From Ascarosepion bandense (taxonomy: Eukaryota; Mollusca; Cephalopoda; Sepiida; Sepiidae), in assembly GCA_037127315.1 (NCBI GenBank), contig JBBBDQ010001185.1, positions 750,001 to 814,000 of the forward strand: a DNA stretch of 64,000 nucleotides. Reading direction: 5' to 3'. Shown here piece by piece: positions 36,601 to 46,298 of this stretch. The number at the start of each line of letters is the position of its first letter. Positions within the stretch are counted from its first letter, which is position 1. The notes under the pieces are model-generated. The model ran no database searches. It was given only the letters and a program-made list of their open reading frames with translations, and was not told the origin of the DNA. The position numbers were made by a program, and so were the translations under genes.

Positions 36601-39600
36601 GTTCTACAGAAATCTACAGAAGAGCAAAGGGACATGTGAAAAGCCATGATCACCTATGTCCCAAAGAAGAATGTTTTCAGTTAATTGATAAAGTAAATAA
36701 TATTTTTCACAAGGTGTGCAACCTTTTAAGATGTTTATATTATGTATACCTGTGACTCATATTGATATACTTATCAGTATATCCAAGCTTCATACAAGTC
36801 CAATAAATCATAAGAAATAATTCTTTAGATTCAATTACCATACATTTATGTATAAAGCTATATAGTTTTAAAATTTAATGTAGATACTTATAATAGTTTT
36901 TACTGCAGATATATGTTTAATGTAGATATTTGTAATTTTAACATGAGTATATGAAAAAAAAGTAATTAAACATTGACTTAAAAGTTAATCAGCAAATTTT
37001 GAAAAAAAAGGAAAATGTCACTAAAATCCGATAAACAACAGCATTTTTTAATGAAGAATACTACATAGTTACATCAAAAAATTAACAAAATGGTTGTGAC
37101 AAATGTTTTTAGTTTCATGCATTTTTACTAAGAAAATAAAAAATATGACAAAGATAAAAATAAATTTTCTCCATTCTTTTTCCTTTAAATTTTAATGAAT
37201 TTGAAGAATTTTCCCATTTAAACATATTTTAGATCCATAATCCACTTAAAAAAAAAACAAAACAAAAAAAAAAAAAAACAATTACAATATAACTTAAGTT
37301 ACCAAAATCAGGACAGATAACCTTTGTTGTTACAGATCCCATACAAATTTTATTGGAATTATCAGTAAGAGAGGAAAACAGTAGGTTTACTGTATTTGTA
37401 TGTAACAAAAAGAATTTTTAGTAATTACTACTCCCAAATAATATGTAAATTTACATATATAACTATATTTTTTTTACACGATAAAACACAAATTAAATAT
37501 TAATTCTCTCTATCTCACATTTGAGAAAATAATGTTCCTTACATCATGTGGCTCATAAATAAATCCCAGAATCCAATTGAAGACTAAATTTCCAATTTCA
37601 TATACAACCATATCTGCAAAAAGAATAAAACCATAATAATTAAGAATTTTCTGGAAATAGATTAATTGAAACAATTTGGGCTAAAATTCTTTAATATTAA
37701 ATCTTTTAGGTAAAGCTTATAATAATGGTTTACTTCATTACAATTCTAGTGAATTCAATTAAACACAAAACCAAGCTGGAAATATCAAGCAAACAGGATT
37801 TAAACATAAAAGTCAAAGCAAAATAACATTCAAATCTAGAAAAACATCCATTTTGCCACTGAGATCTACATGACACTACATCCTGACAAAATAATTAACT
37901 TTTTTTTCAGACAGACCAGCTACATCTGGCTCACCAAACATGCAGGTTTGTTTACAATCGAATCTAATCCTAATTGACCAGACAGGAAAGAATAGATGCT
38001 ATTGAATCAGCACACGCAAGATGGCAACTTCCATATACTGATAACATTTTTCATTGAGATTATCAAATTTTGATAATGGAACAACCAGGAATAGATGTCC
38101 AAATGCTTAAGAAGCCTTAAAGGCCATTCTTGACTATGATGACAAGTTTAAAATGAAAGTAATAAATTTAATTGATTTAATTCTGTACATAGTACTAGCA
38201 AGAGGTCAAGTGCATGTACTGCTGATGGCAATATCTACTGCTATATTGCTTTCAGTATTCATGACCCAAATTAGATATTCATGTGTAAAAATGATCTACT
38301 GTATAGCCTGAACATAATTCTACCAAGAATAGTTTAGAGAGATGAATTTGTGTGGAGAGCTTACAAATTGATTTTAAATTTGAGTTACTTTAAAACTAGG
38401 AAAAAAAAAAAAAAAAAAAAAAAATAGAAATAAAACAATCTGGAGTTATCACCACTATTTTCAGAATCATCCGAAGTTTCAAATCAGCAGAATAAATCTT
38501 ATGACAATCAAGTCAGTACTTCCACAGAAAATTTCATAACTGAAGTTTAAAATGAAAAATCTTTCTTGAATTTTATTTGAGTTTAAATTTCAAACTAATA
38601 AATTAAATTTAGTATTTCCAATAAGTAAAATACTTTGTTGTATTTAAAAAACGAACTTAAATTGACTGGGAAGAGTTTTTTTTTTTGCTAAAAGAGCTAA
38701 TTAGCACCCTTTTTAGTTGTCTTTAATTGCAATGTCATTCTCTTTAGTAAAAAAATCTTTTAAAAATAAAATATACTTTTCTGAAACTTCATTTGAAGAA
38801 TATTAGCTGATATAAAATATAATCTGATTTAAAACAAATATTACTTACTTTAGGTTTAAAATATCACAGAAATCTATTTTTTAAAACAGCAATAGCTGTT
38901 TAAATTTTTGACAGATTGATGTTTATCTAATGTTGGTCCATGGGGGCTTTAACCATAAAAAAAAATTTAAAAATAAATAGCTGAATATAATGTTCGTACC
39001 TTTTATATATCATTTAGAAGTACTCAGTAATCTCTAGAATTTAAGAAAATATTCTCCATAATGTTTTATTTAAATTTGAGATACTTTCTAGCTTCAAAGT
39101 TGCTATAGTAACTGCACTTATTTTCTGATAATATCATGCATGAACAACTGCATCTACAAAATTTGGTACATTTATACACATACAGAAAAGTTCAAAATCT
39201 CTTAAAAATATTGGTGTTTGATGATTTTACCAAGCTTTTCCATTTAGGATTAGTAAATATAGCTTTTACTTAATAATATAATCTAAATGGGTGAAATTAA
39301 TACAGAATGTTTAAAAGATTTATTCTAATTAAAATTTTAAGAAAATGAAAACTATTTTTGTAAAAATTCATTATTCATTGAAGAAACTTCTTAAAACAAT
39401 AGTGTCCTTAATATATCTTATTTATAAAAGTAATTAAAAGCATTTCTAATTAAATAATATCAGTTTTATTGCATTTTTTATTTTATAATTCCGCAGATTT
39501 TTAGTAAATGGATTGACAAAAACAAATTGATTTAAATTCTTCAAGGAATCCTGCTTTTAACTAATATCAATATATGAAGAAGGAATTTTAATTTATTGAA

Positions 39601-41547
39601 ATTTCACAAATTTAACTAAGTGGAGGTGGCAGATGTAAAACAAAAACATTTTTACCAAGCTTTCAAAAAATATTTAAAAAATAATTTTATCTATTTGTGA
39701 AGAAGTCTTGAAAATTCAATTAAAATCCAAGTTACTTGATTTTTGGAAGGATTTTGCAAAACTGTGTTTTCTACTGCAAAAAAGATGCTAAATTTTCTAT
39801 ACTAATCTTTAGGCCCGGCGACTAACTCAGGGAAACAAGGTTTTTAACCAAAATTTTGAACGTGCAAGAAAGGATTAAAAATTTAATAAAATACTTTGAT
39901 CTTTCCTCATAATAAACATTTTTACAAAAGAATTTTATTTTTTAATCAACTTTGGGATGTTTTTTCATCATGGTATGCATGGTTTTATAAGTTATGCTAA
40001 CTAATTTTGTCCTTTTGTCTAAGGAGTTCAAAGTAAATGTTTACAAAATACTAGTTTTGTGAACATAGCTGTATCTTACTTACTCAATTGTATATTTTTG
40101 ATATTTTCATTTAGACTGCTTATAAAATAAGAAATCTGCCCCTATTCAGGTTTTATCACAAACATAGAATTAAACCTTGTTTAAATAAAGTTAAATAAAC
40201 TCTTTGAAAGTTAAATGAAAATAAAATAAAAACAGATTTTACTGAATTTTCTCATGTTTTTTTTTTAATTATATATAAAAAAAATTCCTTATTTGGGAAT
40301 ATCAAACATCTAGGATAAAGAACATACCATGTCAGATTTTATTATGCAAGTTAACGATTTCATAATAAAATTTGTATTTACCAATTGTTGATAAAATATT
40401 ATATACGCATATTCATATAAACAATGTATCAGGTTAAAATATTTATCCTTATTCAAAACATTTGGTGGGGGGAGGGATGCTGTGTTTTAAGCCATAAAAT
40501 AAAATCTGGTTAATACAATATATGTAAATAAATTGAAATTTTATTATTTTAAATGCTAATAGCAGTTCCTTTATAACCTGCATTTATCTATCAACTAGTC
40601 ATTTTATTAACTTGTCTGTTTTAACTAACATTCTTTACAATAGTTTTTATTGCTTCTCAAATATGTGCTTAACCTATTTTTTCTACATTCCCATATGCAT
40701 CTTTTTTTTTTAATGATGATCTCAATATCTGGAGAGACTAACAGCCATTCTATTAATCTGGTGTGGCGTTTTAAAACTTCTTTTGGCAAGGTGGACAATA
40801 TTCAGCTGTACATAATGTGATGGAACATTGTTCTGTATGAATATTTAAATCTTTAATTTAAATCTTTTCATTGTGATTTGTACAACTCAAGTAACATTGT
40901 GCATTTATATAGATACTAGCATCATAGCCCGGCACTGCCTGTGCAACTCAGAACATTTTCGTAGTAGAAGATGCCAATGAGAGTAGATGGAAATCATTTA
41001 TTGAAAGTTGAAAAGGAGAGCTGAGGCTGTTAGTAACCATTTTCAGCATTAAAAAAATCTATTTTCTTTTGTTTTGCATAAACTTGATTTGATGTTTTGT
41101 GTGACATTGTAAACAACATTTTGGCACTTTTTTTTTTTACATATTTTGTTTGAAAAAAAACTTTAAAAATATTTTTATTGTTTCAAAATTATGAGGAAAA
41201 ATATTCACATTTTTTTGTTGACCTAATGAATTTTTAAAACATCAGAATTAAAATTAATTATAAAGGCTCATTTTTTTTTTAATAAAAAAATATTTCAGTC
41301 ATGCTTGAAACATGTGATTTAATTTCTGTGACGTAATTCAGCAACTAACTTAGATCTTTTACAGAGCAAATGTAAACAATCGGCTCCATTGGCCAAAAAG
41401 TGCGAAAGGGAAAATTGCTAAACTTAAACTCAGAAAGTATGTGGTGACCTGGCTTCCCTGTAGATATGTCTCTAGAAAGTTTAAATGGTATAACTTAAAA
41501 AATGTAGGCACGTATAGAGAACAGTCACACACAGACTCACAGATTGC

Positions 41548-41596
<49 letters not shown>

Positions 41597-44500
41597 GTTG
41601 TTACATAAATAATTGCCACTTGAAGGGTTGTATTTTGAAAAGCCATTTTAACATAGTATTCATGATATATATTAGGTGAATTTTGGTATACATAATAATT
41701 AATGTGTGCTCTTTAATAATTTTTAACTTATTTTCAGACAAAAATATTTTTGAAGCATAGAAACCCTTAATTATGAACATGAAAAAACAAGATCTTCATT
41801 TACTTTTCTTCCATGAGCTCAAACTTGGGCACAGCACCTTCCAAACTTTTGCCAATATTAATAGGACATAGAGAGATTGAACAGTACAAAGGTGGTTCCA
41901 GAAATTCTGTACTGGTGATGAGAGCCTTGAAGATGAAGGGAGAGGACAGTCATGCAGTCTTGACAACAGATAACTGCAAGCAGTTGTTGAGCAAAACCCA
42001 CATCAAAGTGTCTGAGACATTTGCTGAGTATTGGCAAGATGAAAAAGCTTGATAAATGGATTCCTCAAGATCTCAATGAAAATCAAAACTTTAGGTATTC
42101 TGAAGTGTGCTAGATGCTCTTTTTGCGTACACCAAATGATCCCTTTCTTTACCAAATAGTGATGAAAAGTGGATCGATTATGGTGACTGTTTGGTAGTCT
42201 GCAATTGGTATTATCCACTACAGCTTTCTGGAAGCTAATCAGAGCATTACTGCAATCAACTTGAAATGCATGCACACCTGCATAAAATGAGGTCTTCATT
42301 GGTAAATTGACATGGTCCAATTCTGCTCCTTGATAATGCATGACTACATGTTGCAAAAACTCACAGACTTGGGATATGAGAGTTTACTACATCCTACATA
42401 TTTGCCTCATCTTTCATCCACTGATTATTCTTTTTTAAACACTTGAGCACTTTTTTTAAATGGTAAAACTTTTAGGTCCAAACCAGAGGTGAAATCAACT
42501 TTCAAAGAGCATCACAGTCAATAACTTTATTAATGAGGAATAAATAATCTTAATCAAATGCATAGGTTTTGACTAATTTCAACATTTCTACAGTTAATTT
42601 TTCAAGAATAAAATTATGTTTCTGAAATTGGCCATTATTTTTGTAACAACCTAATACAATCATTAATTGTATTTTGAGTTGTTTAATTATTTCCATGGTG
42701 TTCTATACATCTAACCCACTCATTAAGTTTATCCAATGTAATTAAATTAATCACTAAAAATTACTGGTAAAAATTTAGTTTTCTTGTACTTCTTCACTCA
42801 ACTGATACATCTGTTTGTGATGTTTACTTAAAGATGGTAGTTTGACTGCTTTCATACTTTAGCTAAATGTTTTCATATTTTCTATGTTTATATTTTTGAT
42901 GCTAGCTTCTTCAAATGTTTTCTTCCTGAACAATCCATTGTTTCTTGCTTACTCTTTTTATCATATTCTTTTGGGTTGATCTCCTTGTTCACGAGACAGA
43001 TATCTAACATACCTGTTTATCAGGATTCCTAAATTGACTTCAAAATTAAATATATTTTATTTTGAAAAAAAAATTTATATAAATAATTTTATATACATAT
43101 TTAAAGCATTTTAAACCGTTAACAAATTACAAAGTAACTTTTTATCTTAATAATGTTCACCTGTATCTGGTAATTGTCCATGCCACACCCTGCTATCACT
43201 GCACACATTAGCTTTGATAAGATTTCTTAGAGAATTTTGTTTTGACATACAAATATACATTCATACATGAAGAATGAAGATTGTATGTCTACATTTCTTT
43301 TAATATTCAATAGATTTTATCCAAGCTTTGTATAAAAGCTGTTTACTATGCATGTTTTCCAAACAGGAATTTCAATCAAATTTACAAAAAGGAAAAATAT
43401 GAAAAATATATTCTTTTACTAACTTGCAAGGTTTTAACTACATATACTAGAAATTTTGTAATAAAAGCAAATTTTAGTTGAGTTCTAAACATTTCATAGA
43501 ATTGTCTTTCATGTGTTTTTTTTTTCTCTCACTTTCCATTTTAAGGTTCTACAAAACTGAAAATCTTCAATGCCGACATAACATTAACAGAAACTGTAAT
43601 ACTAGTAACTGTAGGCACAGTGTATCTATTCAACATGATAATAATCAAATATTTTGAATTTTTTACAGCAGTATTGAAATTGGAAATGACAATTGTTTTA
43701 ATTTTTCATTTCTATAAAATTTAATGACACTTAAAAGGTAAAAGAAAAAGATGCATTCAACAAACTTCCACAACCAAGAATCATTATTGATACAATAATG
43801 GTGGAATAATGTATTGTAGTGACTGTCCAAATATCAATACTTGTAAAGTTCTCAAGAATTTCTATTTTTCAAGTCTAAAAATGATTTTCATGTTATATTT
43901 TCCAAATCTAAAAATAATAGAAACTCAAATTTTAATGAATCTGCTGAATCTAAACATTTCTGTAACACTTAATTTTTAGAAAATACTAAATAATTTGATA
44001 TGGCCAAATAAAAATTAAGTTCACTGTTTTCAACATTACAAAAATAGTGAAGAAACAATAAGGATTCTTATTACAGAAAATAGATTTTTAGAGACTTTAG
44101 AGAAGACAAAGGTAAAAGCTGAAATTTTAGACACACACACACACACACAAAAAAAAAAAAAACATTTCTCTATTACAATTGAATACTGTATACATTTTGA
44201 AATTGCATCAGGCAAATTTAAACAGTTAAAAATTTAAAAGATATTTTCAGAGCCAAAATGGGCTTGGCAATACATTTCCTGAATTTGGCGACTTTAGGAG
44301 GAAATAATAGACATGGAACAGCCAAATACGGAAATATTACAATACATACAAAAAACAAAATTTGTACGTATCAAATCAAAATTCAAAAGCAAATTGCTGC
44401 AAATATAAACATAAGATTCGAAAAATGAATCTTGTAACAGTGTATAAAAATATTCATAAATTTAAAGAAAACAAATGTATTTTTAATTTTGTACTTACTT

Positions 44501-45272
44501 AGGCAAGAGAAAAGTCAATTTTTCAATGATCATTCAATTTCAATCAAAGACACTAAACTGCAAAGCTCTGCAGTCGACCACTTACAGTCTTTATTTTTAT
44601 TTTAACACATGATCTTTAAACAAAAATTAAATACTTTTTTTACAATATTACGCTAGGTTAATAATTTTAAAATTTAAAGCCGCTGTTTCATATCTTTAGG
44701 GATTAAAAGGCTTTAAAAAAAAAATAGGTGGTTTTTTTTGTGTCCTTCCAAGAAAGAAAGGTCATAAGAAAAAAAAAAAAGAAAAAAAGATGTACTAATT
44801 TCTAACTAAATTCTGAAGCACTACTAAAAAACATTTTAATGTTTTAGTAGTTTTAATGAATGATTAAAAAAAATAAATAAAGGAATCTTTATTTTAAGAA
44901 AAACATTTTAGTAAGCAAGTGTTTAAAATTTATCGTTTTAGTTGTCTGCGACAGAAAAAATACAATGTAACAATGATTTTAAAAAAGAAAAGATTTTTTA
45001 ACGTTATCAACAATTTTCAATAACAATATATATATATATATATATATACACTATTTTAAATTATTAATAAAGTGCTTCTGACATTTTATGAATAAAACCA
45101 AAAAACAGCTGTTGATTTTTCAAATTTTAAAAACAAGTTTACTTTTTGCTACATTAATCTCTAAAAGGTAGGCAGTTTCATTTTTTAAGAATTAATTATT
45201 CCATCAATTGCAAATAAATGATTAAATCTTAGGAAATTCAGAAATACAATAAATAAAATTACCTGGATCCAT
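18671..45272 (-). CDS. MTFR1: Mitochondrial fission regulator (MTFR1/MTFR2 family), 9 coding exons
   Basis: Assembled minus-strand exons: 45272-45263, 37613-37543, 27142-27023, 26043-25955, 25468-25269, 24302-24133, 22599-22466, 22332-22158, 18718-18671. All have GT/AG borders and compatible phases, giving 338 residues (human MTFR1 is about 333). Family members sit at mitochondria and promote fission. Diagnostic blocks in order: FYSLRVLGRKIALG (about residues 28-41, like the SRSIVRKIG block of MTFR1), an acidic Ser-rich segment, a coiled coil AMQKIQEMQSEIEKLKQQVA (about 137-156), polyproline with ten prolines (about 188-197), the S-x-DLIKQ block, MADVLKNLNSVKLKPVARS, a SIIANALRKKFARSR helix, and the C-terminus FGQHLLKKTG. 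The start MDPDMVV is spread over two exons; an in-frame stop lies upstream in exon 1. MTFR1 versus MTFR2 cannot be decided, so the symbol means the family. Divergent partner: the ARMC1-like gene. Introns are full of transposable elements. Confidence 0.88.
18719..22157 (-). repeat. MTFR last intron: long imperfect palindrome (about 18845-21290) and SINE
   Basis: Much of this intron is an inverted repeat. Matching arm segments include 18848-18865 with 21274-21290, 19057-19083 with 21023-21050, 19261-19300 with 20618-20656 (about 35 of 40 identical), 20043-20058 with 20428-20443, and 20154-20193 with 20288-20327 (38 of 40). A separate 22-bp exact inverted pair (CCTGAAGGAGACTACTACCACC) links about 19335 and about 19893. 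Poly-T, poly-C and poly-G runs break the arms. Type unknown; related segments occur at about 21758, 38600, 47400 and 48775. Confidence 0.75.
21428..21578 (-). mobile_element. tRNA-derived SINE, family B (truncated)
   Basis: The minus strand carries GTGCAGTGGATATCGGCTTGG and AAGTTCGAATTCC (B-box-like) and matches the complete copy at 54524-54817. The 3' part is missing beyond a poly-T run at its left end. Confidence 0.7.
22158..22332 (-). CDS. MTFR1: MTFR coding exon 8
   Basis: Begins after CATTTGTAG and ends at CCTCAG/GTTAGT. Reads SPGGTPLRQMPLPCN then QQSIIANALRKKFARSR and a Ser/Pro-rich end (58 codons plus a split Arg). It matches the RSPGGxPx and ALIAEALKKKFAYRYR blocks of the family. Confidence 0.9.
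22466..22599 (-). CDS. MTFR1: MTFR coding exon 7
   Basis: 44 codons plus two bases. Contains MADVLKNLNSVKLKPVA, the most conserved motif of the family. Flanked by TTAATCAG and GTGAGAAC. Confidence 0.92.
22600..24132 (-). other. MTFR intron 6
   Basis: AT-rich. Contains an inverted repeat at 22789-22885 (27-bp arms, one mismatch, loop about 43 nt) and a (TA)n tract (24087-24120) that abuts the donor side of the next exon. An unclassified unique-looking stretch lies at 23220-23460. Confidence 0.6.
22789..22885. repeat. Intronic inverted repeat with 27-bp arms
   Basis: ATTACATGGGAAAATGTGCACATGAAA (22789-22815) pairs with 22859-22885, with a single mismatch. The transcript could fold into a long hairpin. 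Confidence 0.8.
24133..24302 (-). CDS. MTFR1: MTFR coding exon 6 (polyproline exon)
   Basis: 56 codons plus two bases. Reads KSSMESPCSRSVPPPP, a run of ten prolines coded by a (CCA)n repeat (24203-24232 on plus), then SICVTSPDKSTKQLMSIGDLIKQ-like sequence ending at CAG/GTAATT. The polyproline-then-DLIK order is as in MTFR1. Confidence 0.9.
25269..25468 (-). CDS. MTFR1: MTFR coding exon 5 (coiled coil)
   Basis: 66 codons with one split base at each side. Holds KIQEMQSEIEKLKQQVAMM, a heptad-like helix equivalent to the ALENELAALRAQIA coiled coil of MTFR1. Confidence 0.9.
25955..26043 (-). CDS. MTFR1: MTFR coding exon 4
   Basis: 29 codons plus two bases: AYENDSDSGFSLTEVVWVEE and onward, acidic. 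Acceptor TCTCACCAG, donor GTGAGTT; the phases join exactly to exons 3 and 5. Confidence 0.85.
27023..27142 (-). CDS. MTFR1: MTFR coding exon 3
   Basis: Exactly 40 codons between AATTTTATAG and GTTCGA. FYSLRVLGRKIALGLEV matches the N-terminal MTFR block. An alternative acceptor 8 nt downstream (TTTTATAG) would break the frame. Confidence 0.9.
27554..27596. repeat. (TA)n/(GT)n compound microsatellite
   Basis: TA repeats (about 27523-27552) pass into about 43 bp of GT, which ends at the 5' head of a SINE B copy. Confidence 0.9.
27597..27850 (+). mobile_element. tRNA-derived SINE, family B (near-complete)
   Basis: The plus strand starts GCAGTGGATATTGGCTC (A-box region), then AGAGTTCAAATTCC (B-box-like), a body with TATCCTTGGGAATATCCCTCC, and a tail with AAAGAGACATC and GTGTGTATCACG. 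It matches 54524-54817 throughout in the opposite orientation. Confidence 0.8.
28850..29790 (-). pseudogene. Internally deleted mariner transposase
   Basis: Minus-strand blocks in order: SQFHVLIKHCFLMGK (N-terminus), a helix-turn-helix remnant, NKTRIHHFTLESNLQSADWTE (after the first catalytic Asp, here replaced: the usual DET reads NKT), GKVLASVFLDVEGILFIDYLEKG (second region) and TINNKYYIALL. Then NVIFH jumps straight to KTEVYFEAKDKS, so the HxDNAPxH to DYFLF part with the remaining catalytic acids is deleted. Several stops. The N-terminal part is a diverged copy of the 1-490 remnant. Dead element. Confidence 0.75.
30056..30436 (-). repeat. 3' LTR of a gag-protease retrotransposon
   Basis: 381-bp direct repeat of 32453-32857. 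Minus-strand ends are TG...CA (TGTGGAGCAATATCC to GGGATATAACA). Inside, on minus, are a TATA-type TTATAAAAGACC and an AATAAA. A purine tract GAGAGGGG (minus, about 30445-30438) lies immediately before it, as a polypurine tract should. Confidence 0.85.
30870..31060 (-). pseudogene. Retropepsin (aspartic protease) domain of the LTR element
   Basis: LLDTGSD with catalytic Asp, followed by IGRPELNKTKKIARGISGN and KEEFMAKVTF, consistent with the flap and second strand of a retropepsin. It lies downstream of the zinc knuckles on minus. The frame ends at a stop after EYVLD. Confidence 0.75.
32453..32857 (-). repeat. 5' LTR of the retrotransposon
   Basis: 405 bp. About 90 percent identical by eye to the other LTR but with an extra 33-bp internal duplication (AATGATGAAGACTCTC twice). 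On minus, internal sequence about 55-70 nt further in reads TGGGCGACAAGAAATTCG, which has the form of a primer-binding site; this is inference. Confidence 0.85.
34003..34049. repeat. (TA)n tract next to SINE A
   Basis: TA repeats interrupted once by GA and ending TATATTG, directly before the SINE A tail. Confidence 0.85.
34050..34235 (-). mobile_element. tRNA-derived SINE, family A
   Basis: Matches 2190-2420 (GTCATCCGCAGACAGATCTG; GGATTGAAACCCAACCGAA). A deletion removes the A-box region between CCGAA and TGGGCGCTCGG. Tail joined to (TA)n. Confidence 0.75.
34850..36660 (+). pseudogene. Degenerate LINE with reverse transcriptase
   Basis: Plus-strand blocks in several frames: about 34858-34915 TKFAAVLVSIMLYACKSYT (a C-terminal LINE block lying upstream, so pieces are rearranged or two copies are nested); about 35645-35830 PNDLSKSIFIALPKKLGAIE then RLEIGQEQCGFVK; about 35920-35960 VYFVDYVKAFDKVNAQQP (motif A); about 36085-36135 (motif B, shifted); about 36180-36225 IRYTDDTVLIADM (catalytic box, TDD instead of ADD); then LQVGDTKIKQVQKFKYL, EIRRRIGMAKKLSRVLKNR and YGSECWTIPK. 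The sequence is lost after about 36660. A 20-bp tandem duplication (GAAAAAGGAAGTTTACCTGT, 35880-35919) lies just before motif A. Dead copy. Confidence 0.8.
37543..37613 (-). CDS. MTFR1: MTFR coding exon 2
   Basis: Begins after TTTGCAG with AT (completing Asp) and encodes MVVYEIGNLVFNWILGFIY then EPHD, ending CATGAT/GTAAGG. A hydrophobic segment of about 16 residues corresponds to the hydrophobic N-terminus of MTFR proteins. Its internal ATG could be used if exon 1 were skipped. Confidence 0.8.
40915..41592 (+). repeat. Dispersed repeat, ACTAGCATCATAGCCCGGCACTG-type, ending in (TA)n
   Basis: Starts ACTAGCATCATAGCCCGGCA and ends ACACACAGACTCACAGATTG, CCTT, then (TA)n at 41553-41592. I recall repeats with this start (CTAGCAGTATCGCCCGGCGTTGC) and a TTTATATATATA end in several invertebrates. 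Non-coding; class uncertain, possibly a LINE 3' end or a non-autonomous element. Confidence 0.45.
41593..42654 (+). mobile_element. Mariner element with both TIRs and TA target duplication
   Basis: Ends are inverted repeats of about 27 bp: left TTAGGTTGTTACATAAATAA, right inverse TTAGGTTGTTACAAAAATAA. TA dinucleotides flank both sides (41591-41592, 42655-42656). The plus-strand transposase starts at ATG 41773 (MNMKKQDLHLLFFHELKLGH), then shows helix-turn-helix, ESLEDE, VVEQNPHQSV, LDKWIPQDLNENQ and SAIGIIHYSFLEA blocks of the Hsmar1-like type, with many stops and deletions. At 1062 bp it is shorter than the usual 1.3 kb. It inserted into the (TA)n tail of the preceding repeat. Confidence 0.9.
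45263..45272 (-). CDS. MTFR1: MTFR first coding segment (start codon exon)
   Basis: Only ATGGATCCAG is coding before donor GTAATT. Joined to exon 2 it gives MDPDMVVYE in frame. The frame upstream stays open for about 30 codons without a Met and then meets TGA, so this ATG is the most 5' start. Upstream exon sequence is 5' UTR. Confidence 0.75.
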
Positions 45273-46298
45273 ATTCCAAGTTAAGTACTTCTCTTTTTTG
45301 TTGACAAGAAGAGACAGTATGGATTCAGTTAAAGTATTGTATTGTGTATCCGTGTGTTCGTTTCATATGAAAACCTAGGACTATAGCCGAAATGTTCGCT
45401 TATAATACACATCTGCAAATGACTCAACGAAAAATAAATTATGATAATTTCGTAACATTTAAATTTGTTTTCAACTTGCAAACATTTTCACTTATCCACT
45501 AAAATTACACCTGACAATTGGGTGCCTCATTAATCATTAGAATCATTACTTGAATGCACATTCAAATTATAATCGGAATAGTAAATAATTTTCTCTAATG
45601 GGTAAAAAAAAAAAAAAAAAAAGACAAATTTTAGGATATCATTAAAACTCAATTTAACAAAAGCACTTAGTAAGATATTTACTTTTGAAGAACATAAAAA
45701 GAAAAATATCTTACTAGAATTTAAAATTTATGTGTTACTAATGTCTAATTGAGTATTTAATTAGTTAATAATTTAAATTCAAATCAAAGAGTAAAAATTA
45801 ATTTAGATAGCACCAGTTGTCAATATTAAAACAACAAAAAAGAAGACATAGGAAAAAATTTTGACTTACTTTATATTAAATTGTGTTGACGGTTTAAGTG
45901 CCAAAAATTTTTCTTAAAAGTTTGTTAAAAATCAAACTTTATATTCAAAAGTTATTAAATACGTGATACATTTTCAAACACATGAGAACATCGAAATTTA
46001 CTTAATCCCACAAAAAAGAAAAAGGGAATATAGTTTTGAAATTAGCGCTTGATGTTGCCGAAAGCATCTGGCCAATAAAAACTGAGTTTTCAAAAGTAGA
46101 ATCAGAAAATAACCAATGAACTAGAGTGTTACATGATTAATCAACTTGTAAAGTGGCTACCCAATCAAAACGATAACAAACAGAAGGCAGGAAATTCAAG
46201 TTTTTGGTAGGATTAATTTTGAAAGTTGATTTTCTTGTTGGAAAAATTCAAATTGGAATATTTGTAATTCAAATTGTGTTTTTCTCTTTATATTGTCG
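45273..46298. promoter_or_regulatory. Shared divergent promoter region of MTFR and ARMC1-like genes
   Basis: Between the MTFR start exon (minus) and a probable first exon of the ARMC1-like gene (plus) lie about 1 kb. Three CCAAT boxes on plus (46072-46076, 46113-46117, 46161-46165) are spaced 41 and 48 bp, as in NF-Y-driven, TATA-less promoters. A poly-A run lies at about 45606-45621. Sharing of regulation is inference from the geometry. Confidence 0.65.
46200..46298 (+). other. Probable non-coding first exon of the ARMC1-like gene
   Basis: Sequence downstream of the CCAAT cluster ends at a strong donor, TTGTCG/GTGAGTAAG (GT at 46299). No ATG with a useful frame. The 5' end is not determined; assignment to the ARMC1-like gene rests on orientation and position. 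Confidence 0.45.

Larger units (their letters stand above)
27143..37542 (-). other. MTFR intron 2, 10.4 kb, mostly mobile elements
   Basis: Holds SINE B, a mariner remnant, the LTR element, SINE A and a LINE. No host gene was recognised inside. The stretches 27851-28850 and 32900-33990 are AT-rich without recognised content apart from a short mariner fragment at about 33319-33357. Confidence 0.7.
37614..45262 (-). other. MTFR intron 1, 7.6 kb
   Basis: Very AT-rich. It contains a mollusc-type dispersed repeat (40915-41592), a mariner (41593-42654), a (CA)n tract near 44132 and a (TA)n tract at 45027-45049. The remaining sequence (37620-40900, 42660-45020) shows no gene or clear repeat, except a copy at about 38590-38650 of the motif also found in the 18.8-21.3 kb palindrome. 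Confidence 0.6.
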
